Positions 51,811-62,401 of a stretch of DNA of 64,000 bases are shown here, in pieces. Position 1 is the first letter of the stretch; every line of letters starts with the position of its first letter. The position numbers were made by a program, and so were the translations under genes. Source of the stretch: Mesorhizobium sp. ORS 3324 (lineage in GTDB: Bacteria; Pseudomonadota; Alphaproteobacteria; Rhizobiales; Rhizobiaceae); NCBI GenBank assembly GCA_000824825.2, contig LM655204.1, forward strand, positions 62,001 to 126,000. The letters are read 5' to 3'. The notes under the pieces were generated by a model that searched no databases, was not told the origin of the DNA, and saw nothing but the letters and a program-made list of their open reading frames with translations.

Positions 51811-52368
51811 TTAGGTTAGCAGATCGAGGTTATCCATTGTCACCGTGCTAGCCTTGATAGCCACACGTATGATGGCAAGAGTTTGGTGAGGCGGAGCGCC
51901 TAGCCAGCGATCGGTTTCGACTGTCAGCTTTGTAACCAAGTCATCATCCTGAAGCAGACAGAATGTCCTATCTTGAAAAACAATTCCCTTTTTGGAGAGA
52001 ATATTTATCTCTCCTAACGTCCGCATTCGCAATGCATCGAATAAAGTCTTGACTCGATTATCAATATCACCATGAATTCCTTGGCGGTCATTTGAATGAC
52101 GATTTCTAAGAATCGTGACATGGATCTCGGCAAGCAAGCCAACATATTTAGAAATTAGTGGTGCGAATTCAAAGCCATTCCTAATTTCAATAACACCAAG
52201 ACGATTCGCTGAACGCTGTCTCAGCCAATCATTATTCTTCAGTGGCTGGAGTGACCAAAGACCTTCTATCTGTGGATGTATTGCCATACGGACATCGTGG
52301 ATCCGTTCAAGCGTAGCCGACTTACCGCGTGGCGGTAAGTTCCCGTCGAAAATAAGATGGAATTGCAT
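51811..52368 (-). CDS. Low-GC orphan protein with possible RusA-like nuclease motif
   Basis: A 185-residue soluble protein from DNA clearly less GC-rich than its neighbours (long A/T runs, AT-ending codons). It starts MQFHLIFDGNLPPRGKS and contains IHGDIDNRVKTLFDALRM, close to the DxDN-x2-K-x3-DAL pattern of RusA-type Holliday-junction resolvases, with a later acidic patch LLQDDDLVTKLTVETDRW where RusA has its other metal ligands. I consider a RusA-like endonuclease fold plausible but unproven. No partner gene is visible beside it. Confidence 0.6.
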   Translation of the reverse strand: MQFHLIFDGNLPPRGKSATLERIHDVRMAIHPQIEGLWSLQPLKNNDWLRQRSANRLGVIEIRNGFEFAPLISKYVGLLAEIHVTILRNRHSNDRQGIHGDIDNRVKTLFDALRMRTLGEINILSKKGIVFQDRTFCLLQDDDLVTKLTVETDRWLGAPPHQTLAIIRVAIKASTVTMDNLDLLT

Positions 52369-52540
52369 ATCAAGACCCCTCCAATGCCATTCCGCATCGC
52401 GGATCGCATTTCAGTCAAGAGCGCTAGGGGGAAACGGACGACGGTTGTGAGTATCCGATACTATGCAACCACCGCCTGGCGAAGCACTTCCTTAACCATA
52501 GCGGTTCAGGATCGTCCCCTGGTCAGTGGGGACACCCTGA

Positions 52541-53701
52541 TTGAAAAAGCCGGCGCGCGCTCTTCGCCGCCTGGCGCTTCTCGCGGCGGCGGTTGCGCTG
52601 GGCACGGCGGCAAAGGCCTCGGATTTCTCCGAGCCGTGGAAGAATGCCGACCGCGCGCTGGTGATAGACGCCTACGAATACAACTCCATCGACTGGGCTG
52701 AGCTTGCCACCGACAAACGAATCGTCGGCTTCATCAACAAGGCCTCCGATGGCCTGCCGCCGCCCTATTTCTGCTTCGGCAGCGAGACCGATGTGAAGCT
52801 CTGCAAGGCGCTGTGGAAGCGCTACGCGGTGACGCGCGAGCTGTTCCAGACGCGCAGGGTGGTGGCGAAGGCGCTCGGCCTGAAATGGGGCGCCTATCAT
52901 CTCGCCCGCCCCGGCAATCCGATCGAGCAGGCCAACAATTTCATCGAATTCGCCGAGCCGGCGTCGGACGACCTCATTGCCCTCGACCTCGAAGGCAACG
53001 ACCCGACGCAATGGATGTCGCTCGAGGACGCGGAAGAGTTCGTGCGCCAGGTGCACCGGCGGCTCGGCCGCTTCCCGGTGCTCTACACCAACGGCAAGAC
53101 CGCCCAGTATATCGCCGACAACCGCTACACCTACCGGCTGCTGTCCAGGCTGCCGCTCTGGTACGCACGCTACAAGCCGGCCATCGACGTGCATTTCCCG
53201 ATGGGCAATTGGCAGGGCTACGCGCTCTGGCAGTTCTCGGCGCAGGCGAATTGCGGCCGCTTCAGGTGTCCCTATCGCGTGCCTGGCACGCCGAACGACA
53301 TCGACGTCAGCGTCGCGCCGATGAACGCCAACGAGCTGCGCCAGCAATGGGCGTTCGGCGGACTGATCGACGTGCCGTCCGACTACCTTGCCTCGATCCC
53401 CGTGCCGATCCCGCGCGAGGCGGGCCTCGCCGGCAAGGTCACCATCGCCTATGCCGACGTGGCGACGCCGCCGACCTTCGAGGAGATGGTCGCGGTGCTC
53501 GGCGCGCGCTGGGAGAAATTCCGCGATGGCTTCCGCTTGCCGGTGGTGAAAACCGTGCCGCAGCGCCCGAACTTCGGCATCGTGCAATACGTCGCCTGGA
53601 AGCGGGCCGGGCAGCGCACGCCCGAACAGCTCGACGCCGCCTTCGCGGACGCCGATCCGGTCAGCACCGCATCGACGACGCTCGACCGCCGCCGGCACTA
53701 A
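52541..53701 (+). CDS. Secreted GH25 lysozyme-like protein
   Basis: A 386-residue exported protein starting at a TTG (52541, signal peptide ARALRRLALLAAAVALGTA). It contains GH25-type segments: LVIDAYEYNSIDWAELATD, KWGAYHLARPGNPIEQANNF, the Asp-x-Glu active-site strand LIALDLEGNDPTQW, VLYTNGKTAQYI and GYALWQFSAQANC. A C-terminal extension of about 120 residues follows. It probably cleaves or remodels peptidoglycan in the periplasm. The 172-base gap upstream is low in GC like the gene on its left. Confidence 0.85.
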   Translation: MKKPARALRRLALLAAAVALGTAAKASDFSEPWKNADRALVIDAYEYNSIDWAELATDKRIVGFINKASDGLPPPYFCFGSETDVKLCKALWKRYAVTRELFQTRRVVAKALGLKWGAYHLARPGNPIEQANNFIEFAEPASDDLIALDLEGNDPTQWMSLEDAEEFVRQVHRRLGRFPVLYTNGKTAQYIADNRYTYRLLSRLPLWYARYKPAIDVHFPMGNWQGYALWQFSAQANCGRFRCPYRVPGTPNDIDVSVAPMNANELRQQWAFGGLIDVPSDYLASIPVPIPREAGLAGKVTIAYADVATPPTFEEMVAVLGARWEKFRDGFRLPVVKTVPQRPNFGIVQYVAWKRAGQRTPEQLDAAFADADPVSTASTTLDRRRH

Positions 53702-53708
53702 CATTCAG

Positions 53709-54584
53709 TCAGCGATGGTTGCCCCGGCTGGCATACATGCCGGTGGTGCGAAACTGTGTCGGCGTGATGCCATAGCAGCGGCGAAACACCTTGGAAAAGT
53801 AGTTCGGATCGTCGAAGCCGCAGAGGACGGCGACTTCCTTGACCGGCAAGAAATCCGCCTTGGTCAGCAGCTTCGCCGCGCGCTGCAGCCGCTGCTGCAG
53901 GACGAACTCGGCCGGCGGCAGCCCTTCGCTCTCTGCGAAGCAGCGCGAGAAATGGGCGCGGCTGAGGCCGCTGATTTCGACCAGTTTCGCCACCGGCAAG
54001 GGCTTGTCGAGATTGGCGTTGATGTGGTCGATGACCGGCTGCATGGCGCTCTGCTTCTCGGCGAAGGCGTGCGAGCCGAAGACATCGTCGTAAAGGGCCA
54101 TCGCGGCCTCATAGGCGATCGCCGAGGCCGCGCCCGGCGAGGCCGCCCCCTTGATGAGGCGCAGGCTGCAATCGGCAAGGCGATCGATGGTCGCCGGCTG
54201 CAGCCGCAACACCGGACCGGAGACGCTCAGAATCGACTTGTGGATGCGCAGCGCCTCCTCGCCGTTCATCGAGATCCAGAAATATTCCCAGCGGTCGCCC
54301 TTGGCGAGCCAGTAGCGATGATTGTGCGGCACCAGCACCAGCAGCGTGTCGTTCGCCTGCAGGCGATAATTGCGGCTCTCGTAGCGCAACTGGCCGGTGC
54401 CGCTGATCGTATGCTGGAGAACCGTGAACGGCGTCTGGCCGCGCTTGCGCCCGTCCCAGTCGTATGTCTCGTCCTCGCGCAATTCGTAGCCAGTGCTGGT
54501 CGGCATGGCATGCAGGCGCTGGCGCCCGCGCGGCAGCGAGATCGTGCGCATCAACTTCCCGTTCGCGATCAAGTCCTGCAGCAC
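53709..54584 (-). CDS. AraC-family transcriptional regulator (AgpT-like)
   Basis: A 291-residue regulator with an N-terminal cupin-like sugar-sensing domain (TISGTGQLRYESRNYRLQAND) and a C-terminal double helix-turn-helix: KLVEISGLSRAHFSRCFAES and VAVLCGFDDPNYFSKVFRR. GTG start at 54584; an ATG at 54551 is an alternative. Divergent from the alpha-galactoside genes. In Sinorhizobium meliloti the AraC-type AgpT activates the equivalent locus, so the same role is inferred here. Confidence 0.88.
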   Translation of the reverse strand: MLQDLIANGKLMRTISLPRGRQRLHAMPTSTGYELREDETYDWDGRKRGQTPFTVLQHTISGTGQLRYESRNYRLQANDTLLVLVPHNHRYWLAKGDRWEYFWISMNGEEALRIHKSILSVSGPVLRLQPATIDRLADCSLRLIKGAASPGAASAIAYEAAMALYDDVFGSHAFAEKQSAMQPVIDHINANLDKPLPVAKLVEISGLSRAHFSRCFAESEGLPPAEFVLQQRLQRAAKLLTKADFLPVKEVAVLCGFDDPNYFSKVFRRCYGITPTQFRTTGMYASRGNHR

Positions 54585-54639
54585 AAAATTACCCTCGAAA
54601 GCATAATCCTTCTCTGGCCACGCCCGCGAATTAGCGCAT

Positions 54640-54716
54640 AATCCGGCTCCTCAAGAACGGGAAAGACCCGCGGTCGAGGAGCGGGCGGGGAGGAGAAAGA
54701 GCCGGATTTCCGGCTC
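54640..54716. promoter_or_regulatory. Candidate operator cluster between araC-type gene and the alpha-galactoside operon
   Basis: GAGCCGGA (54699-54706) and TCCGGCTC (54709-54716) form a perfect 8-base inverted repeat with a 2-base centre. A third copy of the half-site TCCGGCTC lies at 54642-54649, about 60 bases away. GCTCCTC (54646-54652) and GAGGAGC (54676-54682) add a second inverted pair. Such spaced half-sites are typical of AraC-family targets. The region lies in the 217-base divergent gap. Confidence 0.5.
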
Positions 54717-54801
54717 GAATGGCGTGCACGCCGGCTGGCGTGCGACCAAGTCCTCCCTTGCTGCTCCTTACCTAACATTCGATTGGATCGAGGTGAAGGT
54801 G

Positions 54802-56268
54802 ATGAGCTTCAAAATCGCTATTATCGGCGCCGGCAGCGTCGGATTCACCAAGAAGCTGTTCACCGACATCTTGTGCGTGCCCGAATTCAAGGACATCGAG
54901 TTCGCGCTGACCGACATCAGCGAGCACAATCTCGGGATGATCAAGGCGATCCTCGACAGGATCGTCGAAGCAAACAATTTGCCGACCAAAGTGACGGCGA
55001 CGACCGACCGCCGCAAGGCGCTGGAAGGCGCGCGCTACGTCATCAGCTGCGTGCGCGTCGGCGGCCTCGAAGCCTATGCCGACGACATCCGCATTCCGCT
55101 GAAATACGGCATCGACCAATGCGTCGGCGACACGATCTGCGCCGGCGGCATCCTCTACGGCCAGCGTAACATCCCGGTGATCCTCGACTTCTGCAAGGAC
55201 ATCCGCGAGGTCGCAGCGACCGGCGCCAAGTTCCTGAACTATGCCAACCCGATGGCGATGAACACCTGGGCCGCGATCGAGTACGGCAAGGTCGACACGG
55301 TCGGCCTCTGCCACGGCGTTCAGCACGGCGCCGAGCAGATCGCCGAGGTGCTCGGCGCGAAATCGCCCAAGGAACTCGACTATGTCTGTTCTGGCATCAA
55401 CCATCAGACCTGGTTCATCGAGCTGCGGCTGAACGGCCGGCGGATCGGCAAGGACGAGCTGGTCGCCGCCTTCGAGGCGCATCCGGTCTATTCGAAGCAG
55501 GAAAAGCTCAGGATCGACGTGCTGAAGCGCTTCGGCGTCTATTCGACCGAGAGCAACGGGCATCTTTCCGAATACCTGCCCTGGTACCGCAAGCGCCCCG
55601 ACGAGATCACGCGCTGGATCGACATGTCTGACTGGATCCATGGCGAGACGGGCGGGTATCTGCGCTTCTCGACCGAGACCCGCAACTGGTTCGAGACGGA
55701 ATACCCGCAATTCCTCGAAGCGGCTTCGAAGCCGATCGACCCGGCCAAGCGCTCCAACGAGCATGCCAGCCACATTCTGGAGGCACTGGAGACCAACCGT
55801 GTCTACCGCGGCCATTTCAACGTCAAGAACAACGGTGTGATCACCAACCTGCCGCAGGACGCCATTATCGAGTCGCCCGGCTTCGTTGACCGCTTCGGCA
55901 TCAACATGGCCGCCGGCATCACTCTGCCCGAGGCATGTGCGGCCACCTGCACGGCCTCGATCAACGTCCAGCGCATGTCGGTACATGCCGCGATAGCCGG
56001 CGACATCGACCTCTTGAAGCTCGCCGTGCTGCACGACCCGCTGGTCGGCGCGGTGTCGACGCCGGAGGAAGTCTGGCAGATGGTGGACGAGATGGTCGTC
56101 GCTGAGGCCGCCTGGCTGCCGCAATATGCTGATGCCGTTCCGGCGGCAAAAGAGCGGCTTGCGAAATCGAAGGTCAAGACCCGCGAATGGGCGGGCGCGG
56201 CGCGGCGCAGCGTGCGCTCGATCGACGAGTTGCGCGCCGAAAAGGCGGCGCTCAAGCAGGCCGGCTGA
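54802..56268 (+). CDS. GH4 family alpha-galactosidase/alpha-glycosidase
   Basis: A 488-residue NAD- and Mn-dependent glycosidase. N-terminal Rossmann motif IAIIGAGSVGFTKKLFTDIL, the metal ligands in VGLCHGVQHGAEQI and CSGINHQTWFIEL, and the NP motif NYANPMAMNTWAAIE. The enzyme is longer than MelA and clearly different from the second GH4 gene at 62402. The ATG at 54802 has AGGTGAAGGTG upstream. First gene of the operon; probably cleaves imported raffinose-type sugars. Confidence 0.9.
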   Translation: MSFKIAIIGAGSVGFTKKLFTDILCVPEFKDIEFALTDISEHNLGMIKAILDRIVEANNLPTKVTATTDRRKALEGARYVISCVRVGGLEAYADDIRIPLKYGIDQCVGDTICAGGILYGQRNIPVILDFCKDIREVAATGAKFLNYANPMAMNTWAAIEYGKVDTVGLCHGVQHGAEQIAEVLGAKSPKELDYVCSGINHQTWFIELRLNGRRIGKDELVAAFEAHPVYSKQEKLRIDVLKRFGVYSTESNGHLSEYLPWYRKRPDEITRWIDMSDWIHGETGGYLRFSTETRNWFETEYPQFLEAASKPIDPAKRSNEHASHILEALETNRVYRGHFNVKNNGVITNLPQDAIIESPGFVDRFGINMAAGITLPEACAATCTASINVQRMSVHAAIAGDIDLLKLAVLHDPLVGAVSTPEEVWQMVDEMVVAEAAWLPQYADAVPAAKERLAKSKVKTREWAGAARRSVRSIDELRAEKAALKQAG

Positions 56269-56360
56269 AACTCGGGCTTGGCGGCGGACCTCCAGGAGGC
56301 GGGTCAGCCAAAATCAAGGGGCGACGCAGCAGCAGACGTCCAAACACCTGGGAGGAGACA

Positions 56361-58445
56361 ATGAGGAACTTACACAGAATTGGCATTGCCGCCGGACTGG
56401 CATTGAGCGTTTCAATTCCGGCGCTCACCGCCTTCGCTTCCGAGCCGACGATCCCGCCGGAGCCGGCCAAGTTTCCGGCCGAGGGCAAGATCCACTATGT
56501 GGCGCGCGACTCCATCCTGGAGTTCAAGGCGCTGCCCGAATATCACGAGCCGGACTGGGTGACCGAGAAATACGTCAAGACCGGCAAGCTGCCGCCGGTC
56601 AAAGACCGGCTGCCCAAGGAGCCGCTGGTCTTCAAGACCGCCAACATGCCGGACGGCATCGGCGTCTATGGCGACACGATGCGCCACGTCATCGGTGGGC
56701 GGCCGGAAGGCTGGAACTACGGCGCCGGCCAGACGCAAGGCTGGGGCGGCATCGACATCGGCCTTTCCGAATGCCTGACGCGCACGGCGCCGCTGTTCCA
56801 GGTCGAGGCGAAGGACACCGAGCCGCTGCCAAACCTCGCCAAAAGCTGGGACTGGTCGAAGGACGGCCACAAGCTCACCATGCATCTCATCGAGGGCGCC
56901 AAGTGGTCGGACGGCGTGCCCTTCAACGCCGATGACGTCATGTTCTACTGGGACGACGAGGTCGTGGACCCGAATGTCTCGCCACTCAACGGCGCGACGC
57001 CGGAAACCTTCGGCGTCGGCACGACGCTGAAGAAGATCGACGACTACACCGTCGAATGGACGTTCAAGGAAGCGTTCCCGAAGCAATATCTCTATGCGAT
57101 GGCCTACGGCACCTTCTGCCCCGGCCCGTCGCACATCCTGAAGCCGAAGCATCCGAAATATTCGAAGAACACCTACGACCAGTTCAAGAACGCCTTCCCG
57201 CCGGAGTTCATGAACATGCCGGTGATGGGCGCCTGGGTGCCTGTGGAATACCGGCCGGACGACATCATCGTCATGCGCCGCAACCCCTATTACTGGAAGG
57301 TCGACGAGAAGGGTAACCAGCTGCCTTATCTTAACGAGCTGCAATACAAGCTCTCGACTTGGGCCGATCGTGACGTGCAGGCGGTGGCCGGCTCGGGCGA
57401 CTTCTCCAACCTCGAGCAGCCGGAAAATTTCGTCGCCTCGCTGAAGCGTGCGGCCGAGAAGAATGCGCCGGCGCGACTTGCCTTCGGCCCGCGCCTCATC
57501 GGCTACAATCTGCGCATGAACTTTTCTGCCAATGGCTGGGGCAACCCGGACGAGCGCGGCCAGGCGCTGCGCGAGCTGAACCGCAACGAGGACTTCCGCA
57601 AGGCCGTCACCATGGCGCTCGACCGCAAGGCGCTCGGCGACTCGCTGGTCAAGGGACCGTTCACCGCCATCTATCCCGGCGGCTTCTCCTCGGGCACCAG
57701 CTTCTATGACCGCAAGTCGACCGTCTATTATCCCTTCGACCTCAAGGGCGCCAAGGCCGAGCTCGCCAAGGCCGGCCTCAAGGATACCGACGGCGACGGC
57801 TTCGTGAACTTCCCGACCGGCACCGCCGGCGGCAAGAATGTCGAGATCGTGATGCTGGTCAACAACGACTACACGACCGACAAAAGCCTTGCCGAAGGCG
57901 TCGTCGCGCAGATGGAAAAGCTGGGCTTGAGGGTCGTGCTCAACGGCGTCAACGGCACGCAGCGCGATGCCACCCAATATTCCGGCCGCTTCGACTGGCT
58001 GATCCGGCGCAATGAGACCGAACTGACTTCCGTGGTGCAGAACACCGAGCAGCTCGCTCCCGTCGGTCCGAAAACCAGTTGGAACCACCGCGCACCGGAA
58101 AGCGGCGAAGTCGATCTGATGCCGTTCGAGAAGGATCTTGTCGACATCGTCAACAAGTTCGTCGCGACGCAGGACAATGACGAGCGCGCCGATCTGATGA
58201 AAAAGTTCCAGAAGATCTCGACGGAAAACGTCTACAATGTCGGCCTGACGGAATATCCCGGCGCACTGATCGTCAACAAGCGCTTCTCCAACATTCCGCA
58301 GGGCACGCCGATCTACATGTTCAACTGGGCCGAGGATTCGATCGTCCGCGAGCGCGTCTTCGTCGCCGCCGACAAGCAGGCTAAGTACGAGCTCTTCCCC
58401 GAGCAGCTTCCCGGCAAACCCGGAGACAAGGGGCCGATGGATTAA
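56361..58445 (+). CDS. ABC transporter periplasmic binding protein (AgpA/MelB-like, SBP_bac_5)
   Basis: A 694-residue extracytoplasmic binding protein of the peptide/oligosaccharide cluster (SBP_bac_5). Signal peptide LHRIGIAAGLALSVSIPALT; family segments LAKSWDWSKDGHKLTMHL, WSDGVPFNADDVMFYWDDEV and NEDFRKAVTMALDRKALGD. Its length and setting match AgpA of Sinorhizobium and MelB of Agrobacterium, which bind melibiose, raffinose and galactinol. GGAGGAGA precedes the ATG at 56361. A strong hairpin follows the gene. Confidence 0.9.
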   Translation: MRNLHRIGIAAGLALSVSIPALTAFASEPTIPPEPAKFPAEGKIHYVARDSILEFKALPEYHEPDWVTEKYVKTGKLPPVKDRLPKEPLVFKTANMPDGIGVYGDTMRHVIGGRPEGWNYGAGQTQGWGGIDIGLSECLTRTAPLFQVEAKDTEPLPNLAKSWDWSKDGHKLTMHLIEGAKWSDGVPFNADDVMFYWDDEVVDPNVSPLNGATPETFGVGTTLKKIDDYTVEWTFKEAFPKQYLYAMAYGTFCPGPSHILKPKHPKYSKNTYDQFKNAFPPEFMNMPVMGAWVPVEYRPDDIIVMRRNPYYWKVDEKGNQLPYLNELQYKLSTWADRDVQAVAGSGDFSNLEQPENFVASLKRAAEKNAPARLAFGPRLIGYNLRMNFSANGWGNPDERGQALRELNRNEDFRKAVTMALDRKALGDSLVKGPFTAIYPGGFSSGTSFYDRKSTVYYPFDLKGAKAELAKAGLKDTDGDGFVNFPTGTAGGKNVEIVMLVNNDYTTDKSLAEGVVAQMEKLGLRVVLNGVNGTQRDATQYSGRFDWLIRRNETELTSVVQNTEQLAPVGPKTSWNHRAPESGEVDLMPFEKDLVDIVNKFVATQDNDERADLMKKFQKISTENVYNVGLTEYPGALIVNKRFSNIPQGTPIYMFNWAEDSIVRERVFVAADKQAKYELFPEQLPGKPGDKGPMD

Positions 58446-58469
58446 GCTTCACCTCCCAGACGAAGAGAT

Positions 58470-58497
58470 GTCCGGCCGCGTTGCGGCGCGGCCGGAC
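58470..58497 (+). promoter_or_regulatory. Intercistronic hairpin after the binding-protein gene
   Basis: GTCCGGCCGCG (58470-58480) and CGCGGCCGGAC (58487-58497) form a perfect 11-bp GC-rich stem with a 6-base loop, 24 bases after the binding-protein stop. No T-run follows, so it is more likely an RNA-stability or partial-attenuation structure, keeping the binding protein in excess over the permeases. Confidence 0.65.
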
Positions 58498-58556
58498 AAG
58501 GCAGATCCTCCAAACGCACCGAACGCGTGACCGGCGAGAAAGGAAGCAGACCGTCC

Positions 58557-59564
58557 ATGTTGCGATTCCTGCTCATGCGCATAGCCTCGGCACTTCCCGT
58601 CCTCGCCATCCTGAGCCTCGTCACCTTCACCATCATTCAGGCACCGCCCGGCGACTACGCCGACTACATCAAATCGCAGCTCATCAACCAGGGCGGTGCT
58701 TCCTATGCCGAGGCCGAGGCGCAGGCGCAGGCCTATCGCCTCGAGCATGGCCTCGATAAGCCGCTGCCCATCCAGTATCTCAACTGGATCGGCGGCATCG
58801 TCACCCGCGCCGATTTCGGCTATAGCCTCTATTACAACAAGCCGGTCGCCGATGTGGTGGGCGAGCGCCTGCCGCGCACGCTGCTTCTGGCGCTGGTCTG
58901 CCATCTGCTCGCCTCGGTGCTCGGCATCACCTTCGGCATATGGGCGGCGACCAGGCAATATTCCTGGATCGACTCCGCACTTTCGGCCATCTCCTTCCTC
59001 GGCATGACGGTGCCGCGCTTCCTGATGGCGCTGATCATCGTCTATCTGCTCGTCTTCCAGTTCAACGTGTCGGAGATCGGCTCGTTCTTCTCGCCGCAAT
59101 ATGGCGGGGCGCCATGGTCGTGGGCGAAGTTCGTCGATCTCGTCAAACATGTCTGGCCGGTGGTGGCGATCGCGACCTTCGGCGGCCTCGCCTACAATAT
59201 GCGCGTGATGCGCGGGAACCTGCTCGACACGCTCAACGCCCAATATGTCGAGACGGCGAAAGCCAAGGGCCTGACCGGCGGCGCCGTCGTCATGCGGCAC
59301 GCCGTGCCCAACGCGTTGCACCCGCTCGTTATGTATCAGGGCGTCGTGCTGCCCTACATGCTGACCGGCGAGATCGAGACGGCGATCATCTTCGCGCTGC
59401 CCACCGTCGGCCCGGCGATCGTCGGCTCGATGGCGGTGGGCGACGTCTATGTGACGGCAACCTTCATGATGGTGCTGTCGGCGACGCTGATCGTCGGCAA
59501 CATCATCGCCGACATGCTGCTCGCGCTTCTCGACCCCCGCGTGCGCCAGTTCGGAGAGCGCTAG
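58557..59564 (+). CDS. ABC transporter permease (DppB family)
   Basis: A 335-residue inner-membrane permease with six helices, starting MLRFLLMRIASALPVLAILS. The EAA loop reads ETAKAKGLTGGAVVMRHAVP, the docking site for the ATPase. Start at the ATG at 58557; a GTG at 58527 adds ten hydrophilic residues. It is the first permease of the alpha-galactoside importer and its stop is directly followed by the next ATG. Confidence 0.93.
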   Translation: MLRFLLMRIASALPVLAILSLVTFTIIQAPPGDYADYIKSQLINQGGASYAEAEAQAQAYRLEHGLDKPLPIQYLNWIGGIVTRADFGYSLYYNKPVADVVGERLPRTLLLALVCHLLASVLGITFGIWAATRQYSWIDSALSAISFLGMTVPRFLMALIIVYLLVFQFNVSEIGSFFSPQYGGAPWSWAKFVDLVKHVWPVVAIATFGGLAYNMRVMRGNLLDTLNAQYVETAKAKGLTGGAVVMRHAVPNALHPLVMYQGVVLPYMLTGEIETAIIFALPTVGPAIVGSMAVGDVYVTATFMMVLSATLIVGNIIADMLLALLDPRVRQFGER

Positions 59565-60701
59565 ATGCTGGCGCGCGATCCATCACCCCCGCCACCGCCA
59601 GCCGAAGGCGCCGTGAGCCAGCCCGCACACGGCAATGAGAGCTACATCGCGCTCGTCTGGCGCCGGCTGAGGCGCTCCTGGACCGGCATGGCCGGGCTCT
59701 GCCTCGTCGTGCTGCTGCTCATCATGGCCGTGTTCGCGGAATTCCTGGCGCCTCTCGATCCGAAAGCGACCGATATCGCCTTCGCGCCGCCGGAGGTGGC
59801 TAGCTTCCACGACAAGGACGGCAATTTCGTCGCGCGGCCGAGGATCTATGCACTCGCCGAATCGACCGACCTCGATCCGGTCACCTTCCAGCCGATCGTC
59901 GGCCCCGACTACGACCATCCGCGGCTGCTCGGCTTCTTCGTCGAGGGCGCGCCCTATAAGCTCCTCGGGCTCATCCCGGCGGACCGGCATTTCTTCGGCT
60001 CAATGGACGGCCAACCCGTGCATTTCCTCGGCACCGATAAGTTCGGTCGCGACGTGCTGTCGCGCGCCATCCACGGCTCGCGCGTCTCGCTGATGATTGC
60101 GTTGACGGTCGTCTTCATCGTTACCGTCATCGGCACCACCGTCGGCATGGTTTCCGGCTATTTCGGCGGCAAGTTCGACGTCTGGATGCAGCGCTTCGTC
60201 GAACTGGTGCTCGCCTTCCCGCAACTGCCGCTTTATCTCGCGCTCACGACGCTGATCCCGGTCACCGCGCCGACCAATGTCTTCCTCGCCTTCGTCATCA
60301 TCGTCATGTCGGCGCTCGGCTGGGCGCAGATGTCGCGCGAGGTGCGCGGCAAGACGCTAGCGCTGGCGCGGATCGACTATGTGCGCGCCGCCATGGCGGT
60401 CGGCGCGACCGACCGGCGCATCATCATGCAGCACATCTTCCCCAATGTGATGAGCCACGTGATCGTGGCCGTGACGCTGGCGATCCCGACAGTGGTGCTT
60501 CTGGAATCCTTCCTCGGCTTCCTCGGCTTCGCGGTGAAGCCGCCGCTGATCTCCTGGGGGCTGATGCTGCAGGACACCGCGACCTATTCGGTCATCGGCA
60601 CCTATCCGTGGATCCTGTCGCCGGTCGGCTTCGTGCTGATCACCGTCTTTGCCTTCAACGCGCTGGGCGACGGCCTGCGCGATGCCGTCGATCCCTATTG
60701 A
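59565..60701 (+). CDS. ABC transporter permease (DppC family)
   Basis: A 378-residue permease partner of the preceding gene. It has a Pro-rich N terminus (DPSPPPPPAEGAVSQP), a first helix TGMAGLCLVVLLLIMAVFAE, a periplasmic insertion (about residues 60-155) and the EAA loop YVRAAMAVGATDRRIIMQHI. The ATG starts at the base after the previous stop, indicating tight coupling. Confidence 0.93.
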   Translation: MLARDPSPPPPPAEGAVSQPAHGNESYIALVWRRLRRSWTGMAGLCLVVLLLIMAVFAEFLAPLDPKATDIAFAPPEVASFHDKDGNFVARPRIYALAESTDLDPVTFQPIVGPDYDHPRLLGFFVEGAPYKLLGLIPADRHFFGSMDGQPVHFLGTDKFGRDVLSRAIHGSRVSLMIALTVVFIVTVIGTTVGMVSGYFGGKFDVWMQRFVELVLAFPQLPLYLALTTLIPVTAPTNVFLAFVIIVMSALGWAQMSREVRGKTLALARIDYVRAAMAVGATDRRIIMQHIFPNVMSHVIVAVTLAIPTVVLLESFLGFLGFAVKPPLISWGLMLQDTATYSVIGTYPWILSPVGFVLITVFAFNALGDGLRDAVDPY

Positions 60702-60710
60702 GGTGGCCGG

Positions 60711-62381
<1,671 letters not shown>

Positions 62382-62401
62382 CCATATTCCGGAGGCTTAC
62401 A

